DNA of 64,000 nt. It comes from Cognaticolwellia sediminilitoris (GTDB lineage Bacteria; Pseudomonadota; Gammaproteobacteria; Enterobacterales; Alteromonadaceae). Every line of letters starts with the position of its first letter. Position 1 is the stretch's first letter. This document shows positions 53,397 to 63,020 of the stretch, piece by piece. Under the pieces are notes generated by a model. That model ran no database searches. It was not told the DNA's origin and worked only from the letters and a program-made list of their open reading frames with translations. The position numbers and the translations under genes were made by a program. Location of the stretch: NCBI GenBank assembly GCA_002104535.1, contig NBOG01000003.1, positions 124,001 through 188,000 on the forward strand, given 5' to 3'.

Positions 53397-53777
53397 GTGA
53401 ATTTAAATCAAATAACCTTGCCAGTAAAAGATATGAAGTTGGCTACCAAATTTTATCGTGATTTAGGCTTTACTCAAATTGTAGATACTGAACATTATGC
53501 TCGGTTTGAATGCACAGAAGGTGATTCAAGCTTTTCATTGTCATTACAAGAGTCAGACTTTAACTCTGGCGTGGTTATTTATTTTGAACATCAAGAGCTA
53601 GATACTTGGGTCGAAGATTTGAAAACTAAAGGCTTTAAATTTGATCAAGAACCAGAAGATCAAACATATTTATGGCGAGAAGCTGTTTTACATGATCCGT
53701 CGGGCAATAAAATTAAGTTGTATTGGGCAGGTGTAAACCGACTGAACCCGCCGTGGCGAACAGATATTAGAAGTTAA
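53397..53777 (+). CDS. Glyoxalase/VOC superfamily protein
   Basis: 126 residues from GTG 53397; the TTG at 53391 lies too close to the AGGAA site. VOC repeats: LNQITLPVKDMKLATKFYRD and later LHDPSGNKIKLYWAG give the usual first and last strands with metal-binding positions (His or Glu in YLWREAVLHDP). Function may be glyoxalase-like, dioxygenase-like or a resistance protein. Last gene of the cluster before a terminator. Confidence 0.82.
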   Translation: MNLNQITLPVKDMKLATKFYRDLGFTQIVDTEHYARFECTEGDSSFSLSLQESDFNSGVVIYFEHQELDTWVEDLKTKGFKFDQEPEDQTYLWREAVLHDPSGNKIKLYWAGVNRLNPPWRTDIRS

Positions 53778-53836
53778 TAATTACACACATACGGATATGG
53801 AATTAAATCAACGCATCTTGTTCAAACTATTAACTT

Positions 53837-53871
53837 AAAAAGCCCGCTAATCATAAACTAGTGGGCTTTTT
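53837..53871. terminator. Bidirectional terminator
   Basis: AAAAAGCCCGCTA (53837-53849) and TAGTGGGCTTTTT (53859-53871) with one mismatch. Stands between convergent transcripts, the VOC gene and the nine-gene minus-strand operon. Confidence 0.85.
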
Positions 53872-53955
53872 GTTTGTTGACTACAAGATAACACCTGTAA
53901 TAACTATTGAAATTTCGTCAGAATTTTTCTCGGTGTTTAGATTACTGAGTTACTG

Positions 53956-54690
53956 TTACGGATTAGCTTTTTCAAAGCTTGTGATAAACTTTATTACTCG
54001 CTTGGCATTAGCGCCAAGATCACTACCGCCAATGCGAGAGATTGAACGTAAATCTATTTTACTACCAGTTTCTGTTTCTTGAATGCGAATAACCACATCA
54101 TCTTTAAATGCCCAAAGTAACGTGGTATCAACAGCTTCTATAATGCCTTGCTCGCCGTCCTGAGTAATAATTTCCCAGCCTAAACTTTTTGCTGTTGCAA
54201 TGGCTCGATCAAACGCTTGAACTTTAGTTAGCTTACTGAGAATAGGCTTAACTTCTGGATAAGCGCTTAATTGTAGTGGTGCTAGTTTTTCAGTGTCATA
54301 GGTTAAGGGGTTACTGTTTTCACCACGCAAGGCAATTATCGCTTGGAATTGCGGTGGATTGTTGGTGTCAGTGCTAACGTGATGTATAAAAGGCAAAGAT
54401 TTAACCTTTACAAATTGCATTGTTAGTCCAACCGCCGGAATAGCAAATAAAATGCCGGCAATGACGCAGCCTTTGACAATAGTAGGTTTTTTCTTAAGTA
54501 CTGAGAATAGGCCAAGTAGAAAGCTGATCACTAATCCTGCAATGCTGATGTAACCAGTGAATGCGATTATTTTAAATGAAATGCCCATTGGCCAAATTTG
54601 TAAGCGATAAGCAATAATTGCAACTGGAAAGCCAAGTAATAGTAATATGGCTATATACTTAAGTGCGCAAGTAATTTTATTTATTAACAT
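53956..54690 (-). CDS. DUF1499 family membrane protein
   Basis: 244 residues. Three transmembrane helices in residues 8-95, then the DUF1499 domain (about 115-240) with YPEVKPILSKLTKVQAFDRA, then EAVDTTLLWAFKDDVVIRIQ and ending IDLRSISRIGGSDLGANAKR. Function unknown. It is 76 bases from the sterol-desaturase-family gene and likely last in the nine-gene operon. Confidence 0.85.
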   Translation of the reverse strand: MLINKITCALKYIAILLLLGFPVAIIAYRLQIWPMGISFKIIAFTGYISIAGLVISFLLGLFSVLKKKPTIVKGCVIAGILFAIPAVGLTMQFVKVKSLPFIHHVSTDTNNPPQFQAIIALRGENSNPLTYDTEKLAPLQLSAYPEVKPILSKLTKVQAFDRAIATAKSLGWEIITQDGEQGIIEAVDTTLLWAFKDDVVIRIQETETGSKIDLRSISRIGGSDLGANAKRVIKFITSFEKANP

Positions 54691-54766
54691 GATGTTACCT
54701 TAAAATTGTTTTTGAAATTGATGACCAGTTTGTTGGTTTTAAATTGCAGAGTTATTTTCATAGTTG

Positions 54767-55573
54767 TTATTTATTTTTGAATGACTTGTTTTTAAATGGC
54801 ATGAGTAATAAAGCTATAAACGACGCGTTTTGCTTTGCTTCAGGATATTCAATTAACCCTAACGCTAATTCATTATCACTTTTGATAGCCTTGTCTTTAT
54901 AACTGCCAAATAACTTATCCCACCAAATCACGCTAAAACCATAGTTTGAATTGGTTTCTGTGACGACTTGGCTATGATGAATACGATGTAAAATTTGCGT
55001 CATTAGTATTAACCGTAATGGCTTTTCAATGACGTTAGGTAACCTAATATTCGCGTGATTAAACAACGCTAAAGCATTCAAACTGATTTCGAATATAAGC
55101 ACTGCCATTGCAGGCACACCTAATGCGCTAACCGCAATCATTTTCACCCCTATGCTAAGCAATATTTCTAACGGATGAAAGCGTAACCCTGTACTGGTAT
55201 CAACATGAGCATCGGCGTGATGAACCCGATGAAAACGCCACAGAAAAGGAATTTGATGAAACAATCGGTGTTGCCAATAAATTACAATATCTAATAATAA
55301 TAAGCTCAACACTATTATTAACCAGTTTGGTAAGTTAATAATATTAAATAAGCCGATACCTTGCTGCGCGTTGTACAAAGCTAACGCGGTTAATCCGATG
55401 GGTATGCTTAAACGCGTTAACACAGACGACGCTAATACCAAACCAAAATTAGCTGACCAGCGCTGTCTTAAACCAATAACTGATTTACGGGCAGGTTTGT
55501 ACCATTCAAATAACATCATTAGCGCCAGTACGCTAAAAAAACAGCCGAGTCGCCACCATAATTCGTTAGTCAC
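54767..55573 (-). CDS. Sterol desaturase / fatty acid hydroxylase family protein
   Basis: 268 residues from GTG 55573, overlapping the previous stop. Four to five hydrophobic segments and the eight-histidine diiron pattern: WQHRLFHQI, FHRVHHADAH and HRIHHSQVVTE. This family adds hydroxyl or double bonds to lipid chains, sterols or carotenoids in the membrane. The neighbour is a phosphatidyltransferase, so a lipid is the likely substrate. Follows ynjF with an eight-base overlap. Confidence 0.88.
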   Translation of the reverse strand: MTNELWWRLGCFFSVLALMMLFEWYKPARKSVIGLRQRWSANFGLVLASSVLTRLSIPIGLTALALYNAQQGIGLFNIINLPNWLIIVLSLLLLDIVIYWQHRLFHQIPFLWRFHRVHHADAHVDTSTGLRFHPLEILLSIGVKMIAVSALGVPAMAVLIFEISLNALALFNHANIRLPNVIEKPLRLILMTQILHRIHHSQVVTETNSNYGFSVIWWDKLFGSYKDKAIKSDNELALGLIEYPEAKQNASFIALLLMPFKNKSFKNK

Positions 55574-56222
55574 TATTATCCTTTTTAGTCGCTTGTTTAA
55601 AATCTACATCTTGTTGTTTAAGGGTATGATAACCGCCGTGTATACGCGTAAAAATCGTAATCGCGCACGCCGCTGAAAATATTAGAGCTAAAAAACTGAA
55701 GTGTTCTGGCCAAAGACAAAAGGCAACAAACAGTGCAATAGTTTCAGTTCCTTCGGTAAGGCCATTTAAATAGTAAAAGCTTTTATATTTAAACTGCGGT
55801 TTATTAATTTTAAATTTTTCTGCAGCGATGGCAAAAGCTAAAAAACTAGAACCTGTGCCGATAAAACTCGCTAATAAAACGGCTCCTGCTATGGCATTTT
55901 GTTCAGGGTTAGCGAGAATAAAACCAAGCGGGATAGCAGCGTAAAATAAAAAATCTAAAGTGATATCTAAATACCCACCTGCGCTTGAGTCCTGTTTAGC
56001 ATAGCGTGCAAGTTCACCGTCAAGCCCGTCAAATATACGATTCAATATGATCGCAGCAAGTGCCCAATACCAAAGTTGAAAGTACAAAAGGGGCACGGCT
56101 AATACACCAATTATAAAGCCAAAAAATGTCAGTTGATCGGCGCTTATGTTGCGCTGATACAGTGCAGTCACCAGCGGCGTTAATATTGGTTTTATAACGG
56201 GGGTAATATACTTATCTAACAT
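55566..56222 (-). CDS. ynjF: CDP-alcohol phosphatidyltransferase (YnjF-like)
   Basis: 218 residues with six or seven helices. The catalytic motif DG(x)2AR(x)8G(x)3D(x)3D is present in FDGLDGELARYAKQ followed by GGYLDITLDF. These enzymes transfer an alcohol head group to CDP-diacylglycerol (or take one away). In E. coli ynjF follows ynjBCDE, and here it follows ynjBCD, without ynjE. Start overlaps ynjD by 11 bases. The alcohol substrate is unknown. Confidence 0.85.
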   Translation of the reverse strand: MLDKYITPVIKPILTPLVTALYQRNISADQLTFFGFIIGVLAVPLLYFQLWYWALAAIILNRIFDGLDGELARYAKQDSSAGGYLDITLDFLFYAAIPLGFILANPEQNAIAGAVLLASFIGTGSSFLAFAIAAEKFKINKPQFKYKSFYYLNGLTEGTETIALFVAFCLWPEHFSFLALIFSAACAITIFTRIHGGYHTLKQQDVDFKQATKKDNSD

Positions 56223-56865
56223 GAGTATTACTCTGCTGGGCTAAGGTGATTATTTTACCACCTGCTGCTTCGGCGTCACTACGATCGTGCGTAACCATTA
56301 TGACCGGTAGTTGGTGCTGTCTTATTTGTTTAAAGACCAGTTGTCGTGTATCTGCGCGTAACTGTTGGTCTAGTTTACTAAACGGTTCATCAAGTAATAG
56401 TGCTTTGGGTTGACTCAGTAGCACGCGCAATAATGCAACGCGAGCTTGTTGTCCGCCAGACAAGTTATCAGGGTGGCGATCGCCCAAGTCTTTTAATCCA
56501 AGCTGTTCAAGCGCATCGGATATTATTTCAAGGCGCTGTTTTTTATTACCGTTTGGCATAGCAAAAGCAATGTTACCGGCAACCGTTAAATGTGAAAACA
56601 ATAATGGGTCCTGATAGAGCACGCCAACTTGACGTAAGTGGGCTGGTTTATCAGTAATTTCATTATTATTTAGCCAGACTTCACCTTCAGCATGAAAACC
56701 TTGCGGTAGAGCGCCAGTGATCCAATTTAAAAAACTGGATTTACCACTACCAGAAGGGCCCATAATCGTCAGTATGTCACCACCATTAATGGTTTCATTT
56801 AAACTCAATAACAATTCATTTTGTCGAAATAATTGTAGTTTTTTTATTTGTAAGGACGACAACAT
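56212..56865 (-). CDS. ynjD: ABC transporter ATPase YnjD
   Basis: 217 residues from ATG 56865 (AAAGG site, ten bases after the ynjC stop); an upstream GTG is less likely. Walker A GPSGSGKSS, signature LSGGQQARVAL, Walker B ALLLDEPF, H-loop VTHD. Short for an importer ATPase, as is E. coli YnjD. Works with YnjC and YnjB to import an unknown solute. Confidence 0.9.
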   Translation of the reverse strand: MLSSLQIKKLQLFRQNELLLSLNETINGGDILTIMGPSGSGKSSFLNWITGALPQGFHAEGEVWLNNNEITDKPAHLRQVGVLYQDPLLFSHLTVAGNIAFAMPNGNKKQRLEIISDALEQLGLKDLGDRHPDNLSGGQQARVALLRVLLSQPKALLLDEPFSKLDQQLRADTRQLVFKQIRQHQLPVIMVTHDRSDAEAAGGKIITLAQQSNTHVR

Positions 56866-56875
56866 AAAATAACCT

Positions 56876-58657
56876 TTAGCGCTTTGCACTTTTAAATATA
56901 TATTTAGGAAGACCCCAAGCCACGATAAACCCTATTAGAGGTAATAACATTTGCATAAAGGCATATACCGCACTGGTACGTCGACTTGCTCCGTTTGCCA
57001 GCGTAATGGCTTCAGTTGTAATGGTACTAACGCGCCCGCCACTGGCTAATAATGTTGGTAAGTATTGGCCAAAACTTATCGCTAAACCTAACGCCGAGGC
57101 GATTAAAATAGGGGCAAATAATTGCGGAAGTTTTACCTTAAAAAAAACTTTTGAGGGTTTCGCACCAAGGCTTGCAGCCACGATAGCGAAACGCTTGTCT
57201 AACAATCTATAACTGCTTGTTAATGACAGGAACACATACGGCAGCACAAATACTAAATGAGCAAAAATAGTATGAAAATAACTGACGTAACCATCTATAA
57301 AGCTTACCTTAACGGTAAATAATTGTTGTATCCAAACGAGGCCGAACAAAAAGGCAATACTGGGCACTAACAACGGAATATAAATGATTATGCTGGTAAA
57401 TTGTGAAAGTGTTTTACCTTTTAGCTGCTCAAACTCTAAACATAGTAGTGTTAATGTAATGGCAATACCGGTTGTTGATATGCCGATAATAAGTGAATTA
57501 ACCAGCGGTTCACTCATTTGGGTTAGGGCAGTTTGCCAATGCAATAAGGTCAAAGAATCAGGCCATGCCTGAGGAAAACGCCAAAACCCAGCAACCGACC
57601 AAAGTAATAACCCGAGCAGTGCTAAGGCAATAAAGCCAATAACAACTATTGTTAAAACCTTGCTGAACATTAGCCAATAACCATCGCCATATGCACGCTT
57701 ACCATTCGTTAACGTAGCACAAAGAAAAAACTTAACTACCTTTTCACCCACTAGCCATAATGCTAATAAAGTGGCGGTTACAACCAATTGTAATAACGCC
57801 CCTGAAGACGCTTGTATTCGTAAATTTAAATCAACATCATGGAACCATTGTAAAATTACTACCGCGAGTGTTGGTGGTGTATTGGGGCCGAGAATCATTG
57901 GCATTTCAACACTGGAGCTGGCATACGCTAATACGGCTAAAATGGGTAAACGTAATAATGGATATAAACTCGGCAAGACCACTTTAAAAAATGCGGTCAT
58001 TGGCGCGTATCCTAAATTTAGGGCGGCTTGATGTTGTTGACGCATTTTTTTACCAAATTCTGGCTGCGCTAAGGCACCTAGCGCCATTAATAATATAAAA
58101 GGCAATTCTTTAAGTGTTAAGCCTAAAATGATGCTGATACCATATACGTCATGAGGAAAAAAGCCTTCAGGTGCTAATTGCCAACCACTAAACCATGGCG
58201 TAACCAGTCGAGATAACATACCTGATGGTGCAATTAAAAAGCCAATAGCGATAGCCGCTGCAGCATGAGGAATAACTAAAATGGGACTCAGTATCTGCTG
58301 AATACGTTCGAGCCAAACACTATTATAAAATGCGGCGAGTAACAGCAAACTAATACAAAAAGCGAGCAGGGTGCTGAATAATCCTGTGGTAAAGCTTAAG
58401 GTGAGCATTTTATTCAGCCCAGGCGTTTGCCAAAGCGCGTTAAATCCCTGCAAACCTATATCGTATTGGCTCAATGCCGGTGCCCAACCAAATGCAGGCA
58501 ACACTACGCCTAACAACCCACCAAAAACCGGCAACATTAACAACAAAAGTAACAGTTTAGGGCTAGCCGACACTATACGCGTGAACCAGTCTGTATGTTG
58601 CCTCAAGCGCTTTACCGCTTGAACAGTATCTGACGATTGATTATTAGCTATACTCAT
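56876..58657 (-). CDS. ynjC: ABC transporter permease YnjC (fused pair of permease domains)
   Basis: 593 residues, start ATG 58657 in an ATGA overlap with ynjB. Two BPD_transp_1 domains, about 12 helices. EAA-type loops in LGYAPMTAFFKVVLPSLYPL and LGAKPSKVFFKVKLPQLFAP. The two-domain single protein is the same as in E. coli YnjC. The TTG 27 bases earlier was rejected because it overlaps ynjB more and has no site. Confidence 0.88.
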   Translation of the reverse strand: MSIANNQSSDTVQAVKRLRQHTDWFTRIVSASPKLLLLLLMLPVFGGLLGVVLPAFGWAPALSQYDIGLQGFNALWQTPGLNKMLTLSFTTGLFSTLLAFCISLLLLAAFYNSVWLERIQQILSPILVIPHAAAAIAIGFLIAPSGMLSRLVTPWFSGWQLAPEGFFPHDVYGISIILGLTLKELPFILLMALGALAQPEFGKKMRQQHQAALNLGYAPMTAFFKVVLPSLYPLLRLPILAVLAYASSSVEMPMILGPNTPPTLAVVILQWFHDVDLNLRIQASSGALLQLVVTATLLALWLVGEKVVKFFLCATLTNGKRAYGDGYWLMFSKVLTIVVIGFIALALLGLLLWSVAGFWRFPQAWPDSLTLLHWQTALTQMSEPLVNSLIIGISTTGIAITLTLLCLEFEQLKGKTLSQFTSIIIYIPLLVPSIAFLFGLVWIQQLFTVKVSFIDGYVSYFHTIFAHLVFVLPYVFLSLTSSYRLLDKRFAIVAASLGAKPSKVFFKVKLPQLFAPILIASALGLAISFGQYLPTLLASGGRVSTITTEAITLANGASRRTSAVYAFMQMLLPLIGFIVAWGLPKYIFKSAKR

Positions 58658-59934
58658 GGCGTTATACCATATCGCTTTGCCCAACCTTGATTAATGGCAT
58701 CAACCCAGCTTGGATGAGGTTCACTTAGCGTACGTTTAATACTGTTAAAAGGTAAGGCACTTGGGTGTGGTGTTCGGGGGTTAAATAGCGCTTGTTGCTC
58801 GGTGTTTAGTGTCGACAAAATCAACACAGTATTATCTCCCCATATACTTGGCTTTTGTTTGTACGCTTGTGCTTTAGGGCTCAATAAAAAATTAGCCACT
58901 AACTGTGCACTGTGCTGATGACTTGCGTTGTAAGGTATAGCAACAAAATGGGTGTTACTTAAACTGCCGTCCGTCATGGCGTAACTGCGGATACTATTGG
59001 GTAGATCATAGCGTTTAACAGCGGCAGGTATGGCAGGGGCCGAAAAAGTGAAGGCTAAACTGAGCTGAGTGTCATCGACTAATCGGCGCATTTCGGCGTT
59101 ACTTTGCATAAAATGTTTGCCTTGACGCCATAATACAGGATGAAGTTCAGCTAAAAAGTCCCATAACGGGCTTAATATTTTATTTTTGTTATTTACTGTT
59201 ACGGGCGAATAAAGCTCAGCTTGTGTGGTTGCATTGCTTTGTTGGTGTAACACTACTAAGGCATATTTTAAAAAACTGACACCAAGAAAGTCAGGCGGTT
59301 TAGGGTAACTAAATCGACCAGGATTGATTTTACTCCACCGTAAAAGCTCAGTTAAATTTTGGGGCGGATTTTTACTGGCCAATTGATCATAATAAAACGT
59401 TAGTGATGCTTGGCCCCACGGGGATTCCATACCCTGTGTTGGTACACCAAAATCTACTGTCACCGCTGGGTTGTTTTTTGGATCAGTTAAGGAAAAATTT
59501 GGCTGTTGTTCGGCCCAACCTTTTAATAATAAATTATGCTCTGCCATCTTGGCAAAGTTAGCGCCATTAATCCAAATTAGATCAACACTGCCTAGGTTAT
59601 GGTTGTTGGCCGATTTTTCTGCCAATACTCGACTAACGGCTTCACTGGTATCACTCAGTTTTATGTGTTGTAAAGTTATGTTGTATTCAAGCTTAACTTG
59701 GTCTGCAAGCCATTGTATGTAGCTATTTATTTGCGGGTCGCCGCCCCAGGCATGAAAATAAACGGTTTGGTTTCTGCCTTTTTGTTCAATGGTTTGCCAT
59801 CGTTGTGCTTGCTCAGATAAGGGCGAAGAAATAGCCAACGCTTGATTTATAAAAACCAAGTAAAGGGCAGCACAAAACCCGAAACAATAAAGCTTGCTGC
59901 GGGTAAATGGTGTTAATAACTTAATGCAGGGCAT
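58654..59934 (-). CDS. ynjB: ABC transporter substrate-binding protein YnjB
   Basis: 426 residues with a signal peptide (1-34, ending near QALAIS). Periplasmic binding protein of the large family 1/8 group: QTVYFHAWGGDPQINSYIQW, then VDLIWINGANFAKMAEHN, and TQGMESPWGQASLTFYYD. The first block is the signature of YnjB-type proteins. Ligand unknown; in related systems thiamine, sulfonates or polyamines are proposed. Overlaps the DUF547 gene by 14 bases. Confidence 0.88.
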   Translation of the reverse strand: MPCIKLLTPFTRSKLYCFGFCAALYLVFINQALAISSPLSEQAQRWQTIEQKGRNQTVYFHAWGGDPQINSYIQWLADQVKLEYNITLQHIKLSDTSEAVSRVLAEKSANNHNLGSVDLIWINGANFAKMAEHNLLLKGWAEQQPNFSLTDPKNNPAVTVDFGVPTQGMESPWGQASLTFYYDQLASKNPPQNLTELLRWSKINPGRFSYPKPPDFLGVSFLKYALVVLHQQSNATTQAELYSPVTVNNKNKILSPLWDFLAELHPVLWRQGKHFMQSNAEMRRLVDDTQLSLAFTFSAPAIPAAVKRYDLPNSIRSYAMTDGSLSNTHFVAIPYNASHQHSAQLVANFLLSPKAQAYKQKPSIWGDNTVLILSTLNTEQQALFNPRTPHPSALPFNSIKRTLSEPHPSWVDAINQGWAKRYGITP

Positions 59935-60811
59935 TCAAGTCCCAGTTGTAATCTAAAAATTTAAAGGTCATTTTGTCATTTAAAAGTGAATTTTGCTGAT
60001 CGGACGTCAATTTAAGTGCATCAGCATATTGCAGTATAAACTGCGCTAATCTAGTTGTATTTTTATTGGCTTTATCAAAGTCTTCTCGATACCATTTAAA
60101 AATTGATGAAAGATATAAGATATTGTTTTTATGATGGTTACGTGAACTGTCTGATAAAAAACGTCGCGTTTGTTGCTCAAGTTGTTGTTCTAGGTTCTCA
60201 CTGTTGTACGCTTCTTCACGCAAGGCCGGACAACCAATACTGGCACAATTAACCGCGAAATGTATCCGCGGATCGTTGTAGGTAGACTTACCCGTTTCAT
60301 CAACTGCTCCACGTATTAGCTCATGCTCTATATTATCAAGACTACGTATTTCATCTAACAAAGGTATAAACTTTTTACTCCATGGCGAGCTGAAAAAACT
60401 GCCTAAGTCTTTAATAGATTTTAACCCCTTGTTTTCATTTTTTGATAGGTTGCTAACAATAAGTTCGACAGTCCAAGCATTATAAGCGTTAATTAAAAAT
60501 GCTAATTGTTGGTTTTTATCCCAAGCTTTAAATTCACTGTGCGATATTGCACTTAATTGTTTTAAGTAGGCTTTTAGTTCACCGTGTTGTGCAAGAAATG
60601 CTTGATAATTAACCGCCGTACTATGGCCGTCATTAATCGTTAAAACCTTATTTTTTAATAGTCTAGTCCAATCAAGGTGTAGACTAGACGTATTATCATC
60701 AACAGATATTCTTTGCTCTTGTACACTCGCTTGCAAATCAGATTGCGCAAAGCTGATATAAGACAATGCGCTTAATATAAAAAGTAAAATAGCAGGAAAA
60801 GTTAGCTTCAC
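59921..60811 (-). CDS. Secreted DUF547 domain protein
   Basis: 296 residues from GTG 60811, which gives the signal peptide VKLTFPAILLFILSALSYIS; the ATG at 60892 would lie inside the upstream gene and spoil that signal. RBS AGAGG is nine bases before. DUF547 features: AFLINAYNAWTVELIVSN and DPRIHFAVNCASIGCPALR with the conserved cysteines. Function unknown; often found next to transporters. Follows the oxidoreductase fusion gene by four bases. Confidence 0.82.
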   Translation of the reverse strand: MKLTFPAILLFILSALSYISFAQSDLQASVQEQRISVDDNTSSLHLDWTRLLKNKVLTINDGHSTAVNYQAFLAQHGELKAYLKQLSAISHSEFKAWDKNQQLAFLINAYNAWTVELIVSNLSKNENKGLKSIKDLGSFFSSPWSKKFIPLLDEIRSLDNIEHELIRGAVDETGKSTYNDPRIHFAVNCASIGCPALREEAYNSENLEQQLEQQTRRFLSDSSRNHHKNNILYLSSIFKWYREDFDKANKNTTRLAQFILQYADALKLTSDQQNSLLNDKMTFKFLDYNWDLNALH

Positions 60812-60815
60812 TATT

Positions 60816-62969
60816 TTAGCCTCTGCGCCATGTATGGTATTTTTCAAGCCAGTTGAGTACTGTTTCAGGTGCATGAGCACGTTTCCATTCACCGGCAGCG
60901 TATTTATTACCTTCAGCCCATGTTGGGTAACTATGGATGGTACTTAAGATTTTATTAAGCCCTAAACCGTGTTTCATGGCTAAAACAAATTCAGCAATTA
61001 AATCGCCTGCGTGTTCCGATACCACCGTTACCCCTAAAATTTTGTCTTTGCCTTTAGGAGTGATCACTTTAATAAAACCTTGGGTTGCGCTATCTGTGAT
61101 CGCACGATCTAACTCTTTAAACTCAAAGCGTGTGATTTCAAAATCAATACCTTTATCTTTCGCTTCTTGTTCGTTAATGCCGACACGAGCAACTTCAGGA
61201 TCGATAAATGTCGTCCAAGGTATTACGCGATAATCAACTTTAAACTTTTTCAGATGACCAAATAAACCGTTGACTGCTGCGTACCAACCTTGATGAGCGG
61301 CCACGTGCGTAAACTGGTAAGGACCAACAATATCGCCTGCAGCATAAATATTAGGATAAAGAGTTTCTAAGTATTCGTTGGTTACTATCGTACGGTCAGT
61401 CTCAATGCCTAATTCTTCAAGGCCATAACCTTTAAGGCGAGCACTTCGGCCAACAGCACATAACAACTCGTCGTATTCAATTTCAATTTCTGCATCGTTA
61501 TGCTTAACCACAATGTATTTTTTACCGTCACGCGCTAAACAGCGTAATGCTTGATGAGAAGTTAAAACATTAACGCCACTGTCAGTTAACGCTTGATGCG
61601 CAAAGCTAGACACTTCAAGATCTTCTTTGATCATGATGCGCTCAGCCATTTCAATTTGGGTAACACTTGATCCTAAACGAGCAAAACTTTGTGCTAACTC
61701 ACTGCCAATTGGCCCGCCGCCGAGTACCACAAGTTTTTTAGGTGCATGTTCTAATGCTGCAAATTTACTCCATAAGGTATCGCTGGTGACATAGCCTGTT
61801 TCTTCAATGCCCGGTAAAGGGGGTACAAAAGGGCGTGCGCCAGTTGCAATAACAATCGTACGTGCTGTTAAGGTTTGTGTACCACCATCGTTCAATTTTA
61901 TTTCAACCGTCCATGGGTCGATTAATTTACCGTAACCTTTTATGACTTCAACACCTAAGTTTGTGTAACGCTCAACACTGTCATGTGGGGCTATATCTGC
62001 TATGACTTGGTGAACACGTGCCATGACCTTTTTGAATGAAAACTGTGGTGTTGTGTTATCTAACCCGTAATGTTCGCCATGGCGAATTTGTTCAGCCAGC
62101 TTTGCGCTTTTAATGATTGCTTTACTAGGTACACAACCATAGTTTAAACAATCTCCGCCCATTTCTCCGGCTTCAATTAAGGTTACTTTTGCTTTAACGG
62201 CAGCAGTGATATAGCTTGTCACTAACCCACCTGCGCCCGCACCAATAACAAGCATGTTTCGATCGAATTTTTTAGGTTTTGAATAGTTTTTGTAAACACG
62301 ACGTTTTTTAAACAGGTTTAAAATGGCTTTTGCAATAAGTGGGAAAACACCTAATAAAGCAAACGATAAGATAAGATCTAAAGACAAAATACCGGACAAA
62401 CTTTCTATTTGCGCAAGTTGTGTACCCGCATTAACAAATACAAAGGTACCTGCTAGCATACCCACTTGGCTTACCCAATAAAAAGTCCATGATTTGATTG
62501 CGGTAACGCCCATTAATAAATTGATTAAAAAGAACGGAAAAACCGGCACTAAACGTAAAGTAAATAAGTAGAAACCACCTTCTTTTTCAACACCTTGGTC
62601 TATAGCAGCTAAGCGTTCAGGAAAACGTTTTTTGATTGAATCGCGAAGTAAATATCTAGAGACTAAAAACGCCAAAGTAGCACCAATAGTCGATGCAAAA
62701 GAAACAATTAATAAACCTTCAGCTAAGCCAAATAGGGCACCAGCCGCTAATGTTAAGATTGCGGCACCCGGTAAAGAAAGCGCTGTGACCAGTACGTAAA
62801 ACAAAAAGAATCCGCCAATGACTAATAATGGTGATTGTTCACGCCATTGATGGAATTGGTCCATTGAGCCCTTTATCCCTTCCAAGGTTAATATTTGATT
62901 CAGTTCAAAATAAAAAAACAGTATCACTGCCATGCCAGCTAGCAATAATAATAGTAACTTTTTAATCAT
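60816..62969 (-). CDS. VTT-domain/FAD pyridine-nucleotide-disulfide oxidoreductase fusion
   Basis: 717 residues. N-terminal VTT (DedA/TVP38-like) membrane domain at about 30-215 with LPGAAILTLAAGALFG and RLVPVFPFFLINLLMG. Then a mercuric reductase/lipoamide dehydrogenase-type enzyme (about 240-710): FAD site VIGAGAGGLVTSY, redox cysteines in GGDCLNYGCVPSKA, NAD site LGGGPIGSELAQSF, and the C-terminal HSYPTWAEGNKYAAG with the proton-relay histidine. The mercury-binding C-terminal cysteine pair is absent, so it is not a plain mercuric reductase. The substrate is unknown. First fully contained gene of the minus-strand operon. Confidence 0.85.
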   Translation of the reverse strand: MIKKLLLLLLAGMAVILFFYFELNQILTLEGIKGSMDQFHQWREQSPLLVIGGFFLFYVLVTALSLPGAAILTLAAGALFGLAEGLLIVSFASTIGATLAFLVSRYLLRDSIKKRFPERLAAIDQGVEKEGGFYLFTLRLVPVFPFFLINLLMGVTAIKSWTFYWVSQVGMLAGTFVFVNAGTQLAQIESLSGILSLDLILSFALLGVFPLIAKAILNLFKKRRVYKNYSKPKKFDRNMLVIGAGAGGLVTSYITAAVKAKVTLIEAGEMGGDCLNYGCVPSKAIIKSAKLAEQIRHGEHYGLDNTTPQFSFKKVMARVHQVIADIAPHDSVERYTNLGVEVIKGYGKLIDPWTVEIKLNDGGTQTLTARTIVIATGARPFVPPLPGIEETGYVTSDTLWSKFAALEHAPKKLVVLGGGPIGSELAQSFARLGSSVTQIEMAERIMIKEDLEVSSFAHQALTDSGVNVLTSHQALRCLARDGKKYIVVKHNDAEIEIEYDELLCAVGRSARLKGYGLEELGIETDRTIVTNEYLETLYPNIYAAGDIVGPYQFTHVAAHQGWYAAVNGLFGHLKKFKVDYRVIPWTTFIDPEVARVGINEQEAKDKGIDFEITRFEFKELDRAITDSATQGFIKVITPKGKDKILGVTVVSEHAGDLIAEFVLAMKHGLGLNKILSTIHSYPTWAEGNKYAAGEWKRAHAPETVLNWLEKYHTWRRG

Positions 62970-63020
62970 GTATTTCTCTTTAAATTTTGATTGGTATTCA
63001 AAGGTTCTATAGACCTTCGC

